A stretch of 64,000 nt of DNA from a bacterium (GCA_026129405.1 JAHCID010000006.1:236247-300246), one strand, 5' to 3'; numbered from the stretch's first letter, positions 55,589 through 64,000 are shown. The notes: generated by a model not told the origin, from the letters alone. Made by a program: numbers and translations.

Positions 55589-56144
55589 CGACCCGCTCGC
55601 ACTGCTGCGTGACGCCGGCGCCGCGTGCGCGGAGGCGGCGATCCGCCACGCCGTGATCGGTGCCGTGGCGCGCAACGCCTGGGCGACCCCCCGTGCGACG
55701 GCGGACCTGGATCTCGCAGCGATCGTTCCGGACCGGGCGGCTTGCGATCGCCTGGTCGCCGCGCTGGCCGCTCGCGGCATCGCCGTGCGCCGGACGGCGG
55801 GCGACGCCGCCGACGACGTCCCCGATCTGCTCCGCCTGGAGCGCCCGACGGGCATCGTGCGTCGCCTCGACATCCTGCCGGCGAAGACGCCCTTCGAGGT
55901 CGAGGCGGTGACCCTGGCGGTTCTCGCCGATCTTGGGTGCTCCGCGCGCGTCGTCACCCCGGAGCATCTGATCGTCTACAAGCTGATCGCCGGTCGGCCG
56001 CACGATCTCGAGGACATCGTCGAAGTGATCCGCACGCGTGAGCTCGACGGCCGGCCGATCGACGAGGGGCTCGTGCGCCGTTGGGCCACGGAGTGGGACA
56101 TCGTCGAGCGGCTCGAGGACGTGCTCGGGCGCGACCGGGCCTGA
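55581..56144 (+). CDS. Nucleotidyltransferase-fold protein, AbiEii-like
   Basis: 187 residues from GTG 55581. The nucleotidyltransferase signature is present: IGAVARNAWATPRATADLDLAAIV with the DxD pair Asp42/Asp44 after a degenerate GG motif (GAVA), then DILPAKTPFEVEA and VTPEHLIVYKLIAGRPHDLEDI typical of AbiEii/DUF6036-like proteins. Such proteins work as toxins of nucleotidyltransferase toxin-antitoxin pairs or as minor tRNA/antibiotic NTases. The gene upstream overlaps it. Confidence 0.7.
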   Translation: MADDPLALLRDAGAACAEAAIRHAVIGAVARNAWATPRATADLDLAAIVPDRAACDRLVAALAARGIAVRRTAGDAADDVPDLLRLERPTGIVRRLDILPAKTPFEVEAVTLAVLADLGCSARVVTPEHLIVYKLIAGRPHDLEDIVEVIRTRELDGRPIDEGLVRRWATEWDIVERLEDVLGRDRA

Positions 56145-56246
56145 GCTGCAGGGCGACGCACGAGCCCGACTCGGGTCGGGCAGCGGGGCTCGCGCCGCGT
56201 CTTCCCGGTTGCGTCCCGCGCCCCACGCCCACTATTGAGCGCGGCG

Positions 56247-57123
56247 ATGCGACGCCCTGCGCGCTGGCGCACGATCGCGTTGACGCTCGCGTTCGCCGGC
56301 GTCGCCGCCGCGGCCGCCGCCACGGTGTCGACCGGCGGGACGGCGCGATCCTGGTGGACGGCAGCATCCACCGCCTGCCGGCTCGCGGGACCCCCCAGAT
56401 CACGGGCGCCGTGTTCCAGGAAGGGTCCTGCGTGGTGGACCTCGGGCTCCACTACCCGGGCGTGATCGGCAAGGTGCGCGCCCTCTCGACGCGGCTTCGC
56501 TTCCCGTTCGCGCCGGGGTCGCTCGCCGCTGCTCGACAGGTGGTCGCGCACTACGGCAGCGGCCTTCGTGCCGAGCCCGACTTCTTCCACGGCCGTGGCG
56601 ACGGCAGCGACCCCGAAGACCTCAGCCGCTGCTCGAGCTGCGGTTTCGAAACCATGCCTACGTCTTGCACTGCCCGCAGTGCGGAAGCGCGCTCCAGTCG
56701 CGCCGCTTCGGCATCGTCCTGACGATCTGCGGCGCATTCGTCGCCGTCGTCATGGGACTCGTGCTGACCTACGCGATGCCGCTGCTGCTCGCCCCCGGCC
56801 GCCGCATCGGCGGTACGGCGTTCAGCGGGACGCCGGCGCAAGCGACGGCGATTCTGGTCTTCCTCGGGACGGTCTTCGCGTTCGGCGTGGCGACGCTCGG
56901 CACCGCCTTTCCAGCTTGGCGGTCGCTGGACTTGGCGACGAGCTGGACACCGGCGCCACGCGCGGCGGCGCCCTGCTTCCGCCGCGACGCTCGCGCCCCG
57001 GAGTCCGTGGGCGCCGCGCGACCTCTCCACGCAACGGCCGACGCTTCGACGCGGCCGGCGTCTCCGCCGTGCGACTCGCGCTCCTGGTTCGCGCCCGGGG
57101 GCAGAATGTCGGCGACGCACTGA
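56247..57123 (+). pseudogene. Zinc-ribbon membrane protein gene interrupted by two frameshifts
   Basis: Three frames must be joined to read one protein. Frame 1 from ATG 56247 gives a signal peptide (RTIALTLAFAGVAAAAAATVS). Frame 2 from about 56340 gives DGAILVDGSIHRLP through CSSCGF at about 56645. Frame 3 from about 56650 gives NHAYVLHCPQCGSAL and two hydrophobic helices (IVLTICGAFVAVVMGLVL, ATAILVFLGTVFAFGVATL). CSSC and CPQC form a zinc ribbon only if the second shift is repaired. Both shifts fall at a G-run and an A-run, each needing one extra base. Either a decaying gene or assembly errors. Confidence 0.5.
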
Positions 57124-57155
57124 GCGGCGCAGCGAACCATGGACGCCCCTTCGCA

Positions 57156-57185
57156 TTGACGGTCCCCGCGCCGGCCTCGTACACG
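57156..57185 (+). promoter_or_regulatory. Candidate promoter of the GH3 gene
   Basis: TTGACG at 57156-57161, an 18-nt spacer and TACACG at 57180-57185, ending 7 nt before GTG 57193. The -10 is weak, but the position repeats the near-leaderless layout. Confidence 0.35.
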
Positions 57186-57192
57186 ACCATTC

Positions 57193-59943
57193 GTGGGACT
57201 CCATCGCCGTGCCGCTCCCGTCGTCCTCGCCCTTTCCTTCCTGGCGCCCTTCGCCGCTCCGGCGCAGGGCGCCGCATCGCCGGAGCAGAAATGCCAGGCG
57301 GCGACGGCGAGCGTCGGCCGCGCGCTGCTCGCCCGCTCGCTGGCGTCCGCCGGCCGCTGTCGCCAGGCGATCGGCCGCGGCACGCTGGCGCCGGACACGG
57401 ATTGTCTCGCCCGGGTCCGCGGCAGTGCCGCGGCCCGCGTGACCAGGCGCCTCACCCGGAAGTGTACGGACGCGACCGCCCGCAACCTCGCGCCCGGCGG
57501 CGAGTGCGACGGCGTGACCACGATCGCTGCCCTGGTCGCCTGCCTGCGCACGACCCACGAGACCGAGGCGGCCACGCTCATGGGCGTCGCGGACGCCGGC
57601 CGGCCGACCGCGTCCGCACGCGCGCGGCGGTGCCAGCGCAAGACGTCGGCGGTCGCGGCCACGACCGCGCTCACGCGACTGCGTCTGCTCCAGCGCTGCA
57701 AGCTGCGCCCGCCGCAGGATCTCGCGCCGGGAACGGCGTGCAGCGCGCACCCGGCGACCGCGACGCGGCTGGAGGCGGCGCGACGCGCCGGCCTGCGCAA
57801 GATTACCGCGGCCTGCGACGACGCGCCCTACCTCGGCCCGCCCTGCGCCGGCGGCGGGAGCGTCGCCGCCGCGGCGGAGTGCGTGCTCGCGGCGGCCGAG
57901 GCGGCCAGCGCCGGCGCCCTCGCCGCGGAGTTCCCGCACGAGGGATTCTGCGGCGACGCGACGGTCGCGGTGGAGGCGCGCCTCGACGAGCTGCTGGCGC
58001 AGATGACGCTCGAGGAGAAGCTCGGGCTCATGCACGGGACCGGCGCCATGGTCGGCGGCGTGTGGCAGGTGGCCGGGGTGCCGCGCCTCGGCGTGCCCGC
58101 GCTGGGGCTGGTGGACGGGCCGCGCGGGGTGAGCGCCGCCACCGGCCGCAGCACCACGTTCCCGGTCGGCATGGCGCGTGGCGCCACCTGGGACCCGGCG
58201 CTGGAGGCCCGGGTCGGCGAGGTCATGGGAACCGAGGCACGGGCGCGCGGCGCCGGCGTGCTGCTCGCGCCGACGATCAACATGCTCCGCCATCCCCGTT
58301 GGGGACGGGCGCAGGAGACCTACAGCGAAGACACGCATCTGCTGTCGCGCATGGGCGTCGGCTTCGTCCGGGGCGTCCAGCGCCGCGCCATCGCCAACCC
58401 GAAGCACTTCGCGGCCAACAGCATCGAGGACACCCGCTTCAACGTGAACGTCGTCCTCGACGCCCGCACGCTGCGCGAGATCTACCTGCCGCACTTCCGC
58501 AGCGCCGTCCGCGAGGGCAACGCCGGATCGGTGATGACCGCCTACAACAAGGTGAACGGCGCCTACTGCGCCGAGAATGCCCCACTGCTCCGCGACGTCC
58601 TGAAGGGCGACTGGGCCTTCCAGGGCTTCGTCGAGTCCGACTGGGTGCTGGGAACACGCAGCACGCTGGCGTCGCTCGACGCCGGCCTCGACATCGAGAT
58701 GCCGGGCGACACCTATTTCGGCGCGCCGCTGGCCAACGCCGTCGCGAAGGGCCAGGCGTCGCCGGCCAGCATCGACGCCGCCGTCCGGCGCGTGCTCCGC
58801 GCCGAGGTCTGCTTCCGGCTCGACACCGACCCGCCCCGGGTGGACCCGGCGCGCGTGGAGACCGCGGAGCACGGGGCGACGGCCCTCGAGGTCGCGCGCA
58901 AGGGCATCGTGCTGCTGAAGAACGCCGGCGCCCTGCCCATCGCGCGCGCGCAGGCGACCTCGATCGTGGTGGTCGGCGATCTCGCCGACGTCGCCAACCT
59001 CGGCGATACCGGCAGCAGCGCCGCGCTGCCGACGGTCGCGATCACTCCGCTCGCCGGGATCACCGCGGCCGCCGGCGAGGTCACCGTCTCGCACGTGGCA
59101 TCGGGCGCGCTGTCGCCCGACGATCAGACACGGATCGCCGCAGCCGACGCCGTCGTCGTCGTCGCCGGCCTCACCGCCGCCGACGAGGGCGAGGGCCTGA
59201 TCTCCGGCGGCGACCGCGATTCGCTCGCGCTGCCGGCCGGACAGGACGCGCTCATCGCGGCGGCGGCGGCACTGAACCCGCGCACCATCGTCGTCCTCGA
59301 GGGCAGCGGTGCGCTCACCATGCCGTGGCTGGACGACGTCGGGGCCGTCCTCATGGCGTGGTATCCGGGCCAGGCGGGCGGCACCGCCATCGCCGAGATC
59401 CTGTTCGGCGACGTCGTTCCGTCGGGCAAGCTGCCGGCCAGCTTCCCGCGCGCCGAGGCCGACCTGCCGCCCTTCGACAACGTCGGCCTCACCGTGCCGT
59501 ACGGCTACTTCCACGGCTATCGCTGGCTCGACCGCACCGAGGTCGCGCCGCTCTTCCCCTTCGGCTTCGGCCTCTCGTACACCTCCTTCGCGTACGCCAA
59601 CCTCACCGTCTCCTCCCCGACGCTCGCGCCCTACGGCCGGCTGCGGGTGACGGCCGACGTCACCAACACCGGCACGCTGGCCGGCGACGAGGTGGCGCAG
59701 CTCTACGTCGGCTACCGCGGCTCGGCCGTCGAGCGCGCGGTGCACGACCTGAAGGGCTTCGCGCGCGTGACCCTCGCCCCCGGCGAGACCCGCACCGTGG
59801 CCTTCGATCTGCGCGCCGCGGACCTCGCCTACTGGGACGGCGCCGCGGGCGCGTGGGTGCTCGAGCCGATCACCTACGAGGTGCGGGTCGGCTCGTCGTC
59901 ACGCGACCTGCCGCTCGAAGGGGCGGTGACGGTGGCGCCGTAG
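57193..59943 (+). CDS. Secreted family 3 glycoside hydrolase with Cys-rich N-terminal domain
   Basis: 916 residues from GTG 57193. A signal peptide (APVVLALSFLAPFAAPAQGA) is followed by a Cys-rich helical domain of about 230 residues (paired Cys such as RCRQ, DCLARV, KCTD, ECDG, RCKL). The GH3 catalytic TIM barrel (about 260-560) has KHFAANSIEDTR and the nucleophile Asp483 in VESDWVLG. The second alpha/beta domain and the FN3-like C-terminal domain (about 820-916, VTNTGTLAGDEVAQLYVGY) complete a beta-glucosidase-like enzyme. The sugar substrate is not known. The extra N-terminal domain is not part of ordinary GH3 enzymes. Confidence 0.85.
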   Translation: MGLHRRAAPVVLALSFLAPFAAPAQGAASPEQKCQAATASVGRALLARSLASAGRCRQAIGRGTLAPDTDCLARVRGSAAARVTRRLTRKCTDATARNLAPGGECDGVTTIAALVACLRTTHETEAATLMGVADAGRPTASARARRCQRKTSAVAATTALTRLRLLQRCKLRPPQDLAPGTACSAHPATATRLEAARRAGLRKITAACDDAPYLGPPCAGGGSVAAAAECVLAAAEAASAGALAAEFPHEGFCGDATVAVEARLDELLAQMTLEEKLGLMHGTGAMVGGVWQVAGVPRLGVPALGLVDGPRGVSAATGRSTTFPVGMARGATWDPALEARVGEVMGTEARARGAGVLLAPTINMLRHPRWGRAQETYSEDTHLLSRMGVGFVRGVQRRAIANPKHFAANSIEDTRFNVNVVLDARTLREIYLPHFRSAVREGNAGSVMTAYNKVNGAYCAENAPLLRDVLKGDWAFQGFVESDWVLGTRSTLASLDAGLDIEMPGDTYFGAPLANAVAKGQASPASIDAAVRRVLRAEVCFRLDTDPPRVDPARVETAEHGATALEVARKGIVLLKNAGALPIARAQATSIVVVGDLADVANLGDTGSSAALPTVAITPLAGITAAAGEVTVSHVASGALSPDDQTRIAAADAVVVVAGLTAADEGEGLISGGDRDSLALPAGQDALIAAAAALNPRTIVVLEGSGALTMPWLDDVGAVLMAWYPGQAGGTAIAEILFGDVVPSGKLPASFPRAEADLPPFDNVGLTVPYGYFHGYRWLDRTEVAPLFPFGFGLSYTSFAYANLTVSSPTLAPYGRLRVTADVTNTGTLAGDEVAQLYVGYRGSAVERAVHDLKGFARVTLAPGETRTVAFDLRAADLAYWDGAAGAWVLEPITYEVRVGSSSRDLPLEGAVTVAP

Positions 59944-60021
59944 CGCGTCCGTCCGCGCGCGACGCTCGCATCGCGACTTCCTCGGCCGCATCGCCGCCCG
60001 CCGGGTCGCGCGCGCCGGCGC
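59944..60021. other. Convergent gap between GH3 and wecB genes
   Basis: 78 nt with two matching arms CGCGCGCGAC and GTCGCGCGCG far apart (about 40-nt loop). This is a weak candidate terminator; nothing else is seen. Confidence 0.3.
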
Positions 60022-61140
60022 TCAGCGCAGATCCCGTCCGAGCACGTCGACGATGCGCCCGGCCGCATGGCCGTCGCCGTACGGCGAGACGCCGCGCGCC
60101 ATCGCGCGGTACGCGTTGGCGTCGGTGAGCAGCGTGGCGACCGCCTCGACGATCCGCTCGCGCACCGGACCGACGAGCCGTACGACGCCCGCGTCGACCG
60201 CCTCCGGGCGCTCGGTCTCGTTGCGCAGCACGAGGACCGGCTTGCCGAGCGCCGGCGCCTCCTCCTGCACCCCGCCCGAGTCGGTCACGACCAGGTACGC
60301 CGCCGACATGGCCGCGACGAAGGGCTCGTAGTCGAGCGGCGCCACGAGGCGGATGCGGGGATGTCCACCGAGGATGCGCTCCGCCGGCTCCTTGACGTTG
60401 GGGTTCGGGTGCACCGGGTAGAGCACCGCCAGGTCGGTGAAGTGGTCGGCCAGCTCGCGCACGGCCGCGAACACCGCCTCCATCGGCGCGCCGAAGTTCT
60501 CGCGCCGATGTGCGGTCATCAGGAGCAGACGCTTGCCGGCCGCGAACCCGAGGTCGACGCCGCGCGCACGCGGGGCGACGCTGAGGAGCGCGTCGATCAC
60601 GGTGTTGCCGGTGACGTGCACCGTCGCCGGGTCGATGCCCTCGCGCAGCAGGTTCGCGCGCGCGGTTGCGGTCGGCGCGAAGTGCCAGCGTGTCACCCGG
60701 CTCGCGAGCACGCGGTTCGCCTCCTCCGGGAACGGGTAGCCGAGGTCGCCGGTGCGCAGCCCGGCCTCGACGTGGCCGAACGGGATGCGCCGATAGAACG
60801 CCACCAGCGCGGCGCAGAGCACCGTCGTCGTGTCGCCCTGCGCCAGCACGGCGTCGGGCCGCGCGCGCGCGAAGGCGGCGTCGAGGCCGGTGATCAGCTG
60901 CGCGGTCAGCGCGGGGAGCTGCTGGTTCGGCCGCATGACGTTCAGGTCGTCGTCGGCGCGGATGCCGAAGAGCTGCATCACCTGATCGAGCATCTCGCGG
61001 TGCTGCGCGGTCACGAGGACGTAGGGACGCGCCCAGCGCTCGCGGCGGAGCGCCTCGATCACCGGCGCCATCTTGATCGCCTCGGGGCGCGTGCCCACCA
61101 CGCAGACGATCCTCTGCTGCCCATCTCGCTCGTCCGTCAT
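60022..61140 (-). CDS. wecB: UDP-N-acetylglucosamine 2-epimerase (non-hydrolysing)
   Basis: 372 residues from ATG 61140. The N-terminal GTRPEAIKMAPVI, the central FGHVEAGLRTGDLGYPFPEEANR, MTAHRRENFGAPM, YPVHPNPNV and DSGGVQEEAP identify a WecB-type epimerase making UDP-ManNAc. It is coupled to the DUF4434-like gene (ATGA) and forms a minus-strand operon with the NfrA-like gene. UDP-ManNAc is the sugar donor expected for an NGR-type exopolysaccharide. Confidence 0.94.
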   Translation of the reverse strand: MTDERDGQQRIVCVVGTRPEAIKMAPVIEALRRERWARPYVLVTAQHREMLDQVMQLFGIRADDDLNVMRPNQQLPALTAQLITGLDAAFARARPDAVLAQGDTTTVLCAALVAFYRRIPFGHVEAGLRTGDLGYPFPEEANRVLASRVTRWHFAPTATARANLLREGIDPATVHVTGNTVIDALLSVAPRARGVDLGFAAGKRLLLMTAHRRENFGAPMEAVFAAVRELADHFTDLAVLYPVHPNPNVKEPAERILGGHPRIRLVAPLDYEPFVAAMSAAYLVVTDSGGVQEEAPALGKPVLVLRNETERPEAVDAGVVRLVGPVRERIVEAVATLLTDANAYRAMARGVSPYGDGHAAGRIVDVLGRDLR

Positions 61141-62216
61141 CGGTCCCCCGTTCTCCGTGATCGCGGCCGCGCTCCGCGCCCGGCCGTGCAGCGCCCGACG
61201 AAGTCCCGGTACGCCGCGTACGCCCGCCCCGCCGCCGCGCCGCCGAACGGGCTCAGGTAGTCCGGCACGCTGAACCCGACGACGGGTCCGGTCGCCTCGC
61301 GCCAGGCGATCCCGAGCTGGCGCTCGACGCGGCCGAGCGGTGCCGGCACGGCGGCGAACGCCGTCCCGGCCTCGGGGCTCGTCGCGTCGAACAGCTCGAC
61401 CACCACGCCGAGGCGCTTGCCGTGCGGGTCGAGCGCCGCGCGCAGTCGCGGCAGGTACGCGGGCAGATCGTCGAGCCCGAGCTTGCGGGCACCGATGCCG
61501 TCCTGGAACAGCAGCAGCGTGAGCGGCGCCCGCGCCGCGACCGTGCCCCAGAGCGCGGCCACCTGCCCGGGCGTTCCCCAGCCCTGCGCGAACCCCGAGA
61601 CCGCGATCCCGGCGCCGGGCGCGAGCGGCGCCAGCTCGCGGCCGAGCGTCGCCAGGTAGTCGGCGACGAGCGCGGTGCGCTCGGCGTCGAGCCAGTTCCG
61701 GTCGTCCACCTCGTCGGGCACGTACCAGCCCGCGAACGACGGCCGGCCGGCGACCGCCGGCGCGAGCGCCCGCGCCACGGCGAGGTTCGCGAGCCGGCGG
61801 CGCGCGAGGAAGACGTCGACCTCGTTCGCCGGCCGCGCGCGATCGATGCCCGCCCACCAGCCGGCGTCGTGCGCGAGCCCGAGCCAGACGCGCATGCCGT
61901 GCTGCTCGGCGAGCGCGAGCAGCAGGTCGACCATCGGCACGTCGTCCGCACGCGGCGGATCCTGGGCGTAGAACGCCACGCCGTCGGCCAGGGTCCACTG
62001 CACGAAGACCTGCGCGACGCCGACCGCCGCCATGTCGGCGAACAGACGCTCCCAGTCCGCCCGCGGGCGCAGGGCGTCGGCCCGCGTGAGCTGGAGGAAC
62101 GAGCCGTCGATGCCCCGGCACGCGGCAGCGGTACCGGCGGACGCCTCCGTGACGGGCTGCGCGAGCCCCGCGAGGAGCAGCACGATCGCGAGGACGCGCG
62201 CGACGATCCGCTCCAC
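61137..62216 (-). CDS. Exported DUF4434-like glycosidase-fold protein
   Basis: 359 residues from ATG 62216. A signal peptide (ARVLAIVLLLAGLAQPVTEASA) is followed by a TIM-barrel-like protein: GSFLQLTRADALRPRADWERLFADMAAVGVAQVFVQWTL, MVDLLLALAEQHGMRVWLGLAHD, WYVPDEVDDRNW, and LTLLLFQDGIGARKLG. DUF4434/DUF4855 barrels of this kind occur in exopolysaccharide loci and are thought to act on secreted glycans. Acidic residues in DEVDD could be catalytic. It is sandwiched between wecB and the NfrA-like gene. Confidence 0.75.
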   Translation of the reverse strand: MERIVARVLAIVLLLAGLAQPVTEASAGTAAACRGIDGSFLQLTRADALRPRADWERLFADMAAVGVAQVFVQWTLADGVAFYAQDPPRADDVPMVDLLLALAEQHGMRVWLGLAHDAGWWAGIDRARPANEVDVFLARRRLANLAVARALAPAVAGRPSFAGWYVPDEVDDRNWLDAERTALVADYLATLGRELAPLAPGAGIAVSGFAQGWGTPGQVAALWGTVAARAPLTLLLFQDGIGARKLGLDDLPAYLPRLRAALDPHGKRLGVVVELFDATSPEAGTAFAAVPAPLGRVERQLGIAWREATGPVVGFSVPDYLSPFGGAAAGRAYAAYRDFVGRCTAGRGARPRSRRTGDR

Positions 62217-62217
62217 G

Positions 62218-64000
62218 TCAGAACCTCACGATCGCGGTCAGCGACAGGGTCAGGTCGCGGCCGTCGCTGTTGTAGGCGTCGTAGCCGATCCGCGGCAGCA
62301 GCTCCGCGCTCGACTGCCAGTCGTGGTACGTGTCGGCGCGGAACAGCCAGCGCAGCACGACGCCGAGCCCGAAATCGACCTCCTGGAGATCGCGCCCGTC
62401 GCCCACCTGGAAGCGGCCGCGGCCGTAGAGATGCGGCGTCACCATGGTGCGGTCGCCGTAGACGTTGAACGTCATGCCCTGCCGGGCCTCGGTGTAGAGG
62501 AACCAGTCGCGCGGTCCCTCCATGGTCCGCGCCACGTCGGCGTAGAGCGTCGTGTACCACCAGCGCGCCACGCCGGGCTGCATGGCGTAGCCGTGCTGCC
62601 AGCCGAGCGTGCCGCGCAGGAGGACGTTGTCCTGCGCTTCGTCGCCGACGCCGAACAGCCGCTCGGCGCTGAGGTAGCCGTCGACCAGCGACAGCGGCTT
62701 GTAGCGCACGCCGAGCGTGACGACCGTGGTCTTGCCGCGCGGCTCGATGGAGTTCACCTCCTGCTCGAACAGGGTGCGCGAGATGACCTCGAAGACGCGG
62801 CCGTCGCGGTAGCCGATCACCGGCGGGCGAACCGCGAGCTCGGCGCCGCCCTGCGATTTGCTGGCGCCCGCCGACAACGGCGCCACCGCGCCCACCTCAC
62901 AGTTCCGGGTCCCGAAGCAGATCGACGTGTAGGCGAGCAGCGAGAAGCGCCGCGACAGCTCGCTGACCTCCCGGCGCATCGCCAGGCGGCGGGCGTCGAG
63001 GTCGGCGCGCTCGGCGGCGTCGTGCACCGGGTAGAGCGGCGTGTTGTCGATCGCCTGCTCGAGGAGCGCGATCGCGTCGTCGTTGCGGACCTGCTTGACG
63101 CGCACGTAGGCGAGGTCCTCGTACAGCGCCAGCTGGTCGCCGTCGGCGTCGAGCGATCGCGCCAGCTCCCGGCCCGCGTCGTCCCAGCGCCCGACGGCCT
63201 GGTAGGCGTAGCCGAGCGTCGCGGCGTGCTCCGGCACGAACGGGCCGCTCGCGAGCGAGCGCTCGAGCGGCGGGATCGCCCGCTCGGGCTCGCCCTGGTC
63301 GAGATAGACGAGGCCGAGCTCGTACTCGCGGCCGGGCGTGGGCTCCTGCGCCAGCGCCTCCTCGAGGTCGCCTGCCGCCGCGCGCAGGAGCTCGTCGCGA
63401 CGCGGCGTCGTCTCCGCCTCGCCGGCGGGCAGGCGCGCGGCGCGTGCCCGCGCGATCGCGGCACGCTCGCTGAACCACACGGCGGATCCATCCGCGGACA
63501 GCGATCGTGGATCGAGGGTTGCGAGCGTGGCCGCGGCCGCGTCGAGATCGCCGTCCTGACGCTGCTCGCGTGCGAGCGGGAGCACCAGGGCGGGCTCGAA
63601 CGCGATCGCCTGCGCCGCGGTCCACGCCGCGGCGGCGCCGCGATGCTGCCCGAGCTCGGCGCGCAGGTAGCCGAGCGTCGCGAGGGCGGTGCGCCGCTCG
63701 TCCGATGCGAGGAGCGGCGCCGCGTCGAGCGCGCGTTCGATCTCCTCGACGGCGAGGCCGGGCTTCCCGAGCTTCGCGTAGGCGTAGCCCGCCCCGAGCG
63801 CGCTCCGCGGGTCGGGACGCTCGCGCCACGCCGCGCGGTAGGCCGCGAGGGCACCCGTGGCGTCGCCGCCGGCGAGCAGCAGATCGCCGCGTGCCTGCTC
63901 GACCGCGAAGCCGTCGCGACCGAGGCGGCGGGCGAGCTCGAGGCTCGCGAGCGCCGCCTCGCGCCGGCCGAGCTCAAGCTCGAGGTAGCCGCGCTCCTCG
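62218..64000 (-). CDS. NfrA-like TPR/outer-membrane protein (5' end beyond the window)
   Basis: The frame is open to the right edge; about 594 residues of the C-terminal part are visible. TPR units (for example RGYLELELGRREAALASLEL, LGLVYLDQGEPERAIPPLER, ALYEDLAYVRVKQVRNDDAI) precede a beta-barrel-like C-terminus (about 240 residues) that ends with a Phe (LTLSLTAIVRF). The barrel has strand-loop-strand alternation and the phrase VVLRWLFRADTYHDWQSSAELLPRIGYDAYN, consistent with the NfrA C-terminal domain (phage N4 adsorption protein A). The GTG at 63585 is an internal codon. It would export or assemble the polysaccharide made by an inner-membrane NfrB-like glycosyltransferase, which is expected outside the window. 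Confidence 0.75.
   Translation of the reverse strand, partial: EERGYLELELGRREAALASLELARRLGRDGFAVEQARGDLLLAGGDATGALAAYRAAWRERPDPRSALGAGYAYAKLGKPGLAVEEIERALDAAPLLASDERRTALATLGYLRAELGQHRGAAAAWTAAQAIAFEPALVLPLAREQRQDGDLDAAAATLATLDPRSLSADGSAVWFSERAAIARARAARLPAGEAETTPRRDELLRAAAGDLEEALAQEPTPGREYELGLVYLDQGEPERAIPPLERSLASGPFVPEHAATLGYAYQAVGRWDDAGRELARSLDADGDQLALYEDLAYVRVKQVRNDDAIALLEQAIDNTPLYPVHDAAERADLDARRLAMRREVSELSRRFSLLAYTSICFGTRNCEVGAVAPLSAGASKSQGGAELAVRPPVIGYRDGRVFEVISRTLFEQEVNSIEPRGKTTVVTLGVRYKPLSLVDGYLSAERLFGVGDEAQDNVLLRGTLGWQHGYAMQPGVARWWYTTLYADVARTMEGPRDWFLYTEARQGMTFNVYGDRTMVTPHLYGRGRFQVGDGRDLQEVDFGLGVVLRWLFRADTYHDWQSSAELLPRIGYDAYNSDGRDLTLSLTAIVRF

Noticed and set aside
56551..59745. 1064-codon minus-strand frame opposite the GH3 gene
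   Set aside because: Arg/Gly/Ala/Glu-rich translation without domains; the GH3 enzyme on the plus strand explains the region.

Overview
The window is about 64 kb of very GC-rich bacterial chromosome, densely packed with overlapping genes (ATGA/GTGA junctions), and it looks like part of a metagenome-assembled genome. No rRNA, tRNA, IS element or CRISPR array was seen. A myxobacterial-type carotenoid (carB-like) operon, crotonyl-CoA carboxylase/reductase plus a methylsuccinyl-CoA-dehydrogenase-like enzyme, Cys-rich secreted proteins and a choice-of-anchor-type protein together suggest a deep-branching Deltaproteobacteria relative. Binatota or Myxococcota-like lineages fit best, but this assignment is inference only.

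Layout: 1-5.7 kb holds a three-gene operon of lower GC and different codon use: a TerB_N/TerB/TerB_C protein, a BrxD-like P-loop ATPase and an Lhr/BrxHI-like helicase. It is a candidate stand-alone anti-phage or DNA-processing module. 5.8-8.6 kb is housekeeping xerC-hslV-hslU. 8.7-18.6 kb is an amino-acid block: argB-argD-argF, a membrane protein on the other strand, argG-argH, a lipoprotein, then dapF-dapA-dapB. 18.7-24.6 kb is mixed: a secreted esterase-like protein, folK, a thermonuclease, a PAS/HisKA/REC signalling protein, an aldo/keto reductase and a cobalamin adenosyltransferase. 24.6-27.3 kb carries an MBL hydrolase, ccr (ethylmalonyl-CoA pathway), a VOC protein and an unknown. 27.4-36.5 kb on the minus strand is the carotenoid operon crtE-crtI-crtB-crtI/D-crtC-GT-crtYc-crtYd-acyltransferase-carH-like. 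36.6-45.2 kb has a thioredoxin-fold protein, a peroxiredoxin, ilvD, a repeat-rich secreted protein, an Mcd-like acyl-CoA dehydrogenase and 3-hydroxybutyryl-CoA dehydrogenase. 45.4-54.3 kb has a radical SAM/Ddn fusion, a lipoprotein trypsin-like protease, a QueC-like PP-loop protein, a secreted alpha/beta hydrolase, a sucC/sucD/ferredoxin-like operon and a PIN toxin with a damaged AbrB-type antitoxin. 54.3-59.9 kb has a mutarotase, a small protein plus nucleotidyltransferase pair, a broken zinc-ribbon membrane gene and a secreted GH3 enzyme. 60.0-64.0 kb on the minus strand is wecB, a DUF4434-like protein and an NfrA-like TPR/outer-membrane protein, the components of an NGR (phage N4 receptor)-type exopolysaccharide system, cut by the window edge.

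Functional links: the cobalamin adenosyltransferase could supply AdoCbl both to mutases of the ethylmalonyl-CoA route (ccr, mcd-like and hbd are all here) and to the CarH-like regulator of the carotenoid operon. That regulator lacks two of the residues that bind the light-sensitive upper face of AdoCbl in CarH, and its gene carries a 1-nt frameshift. A recurrent promoter layout, with the -10 box ending only 6-11 bp before the start codon and no Shine-Dalgarno, suggests that leaderless transcripts are common in this organism.
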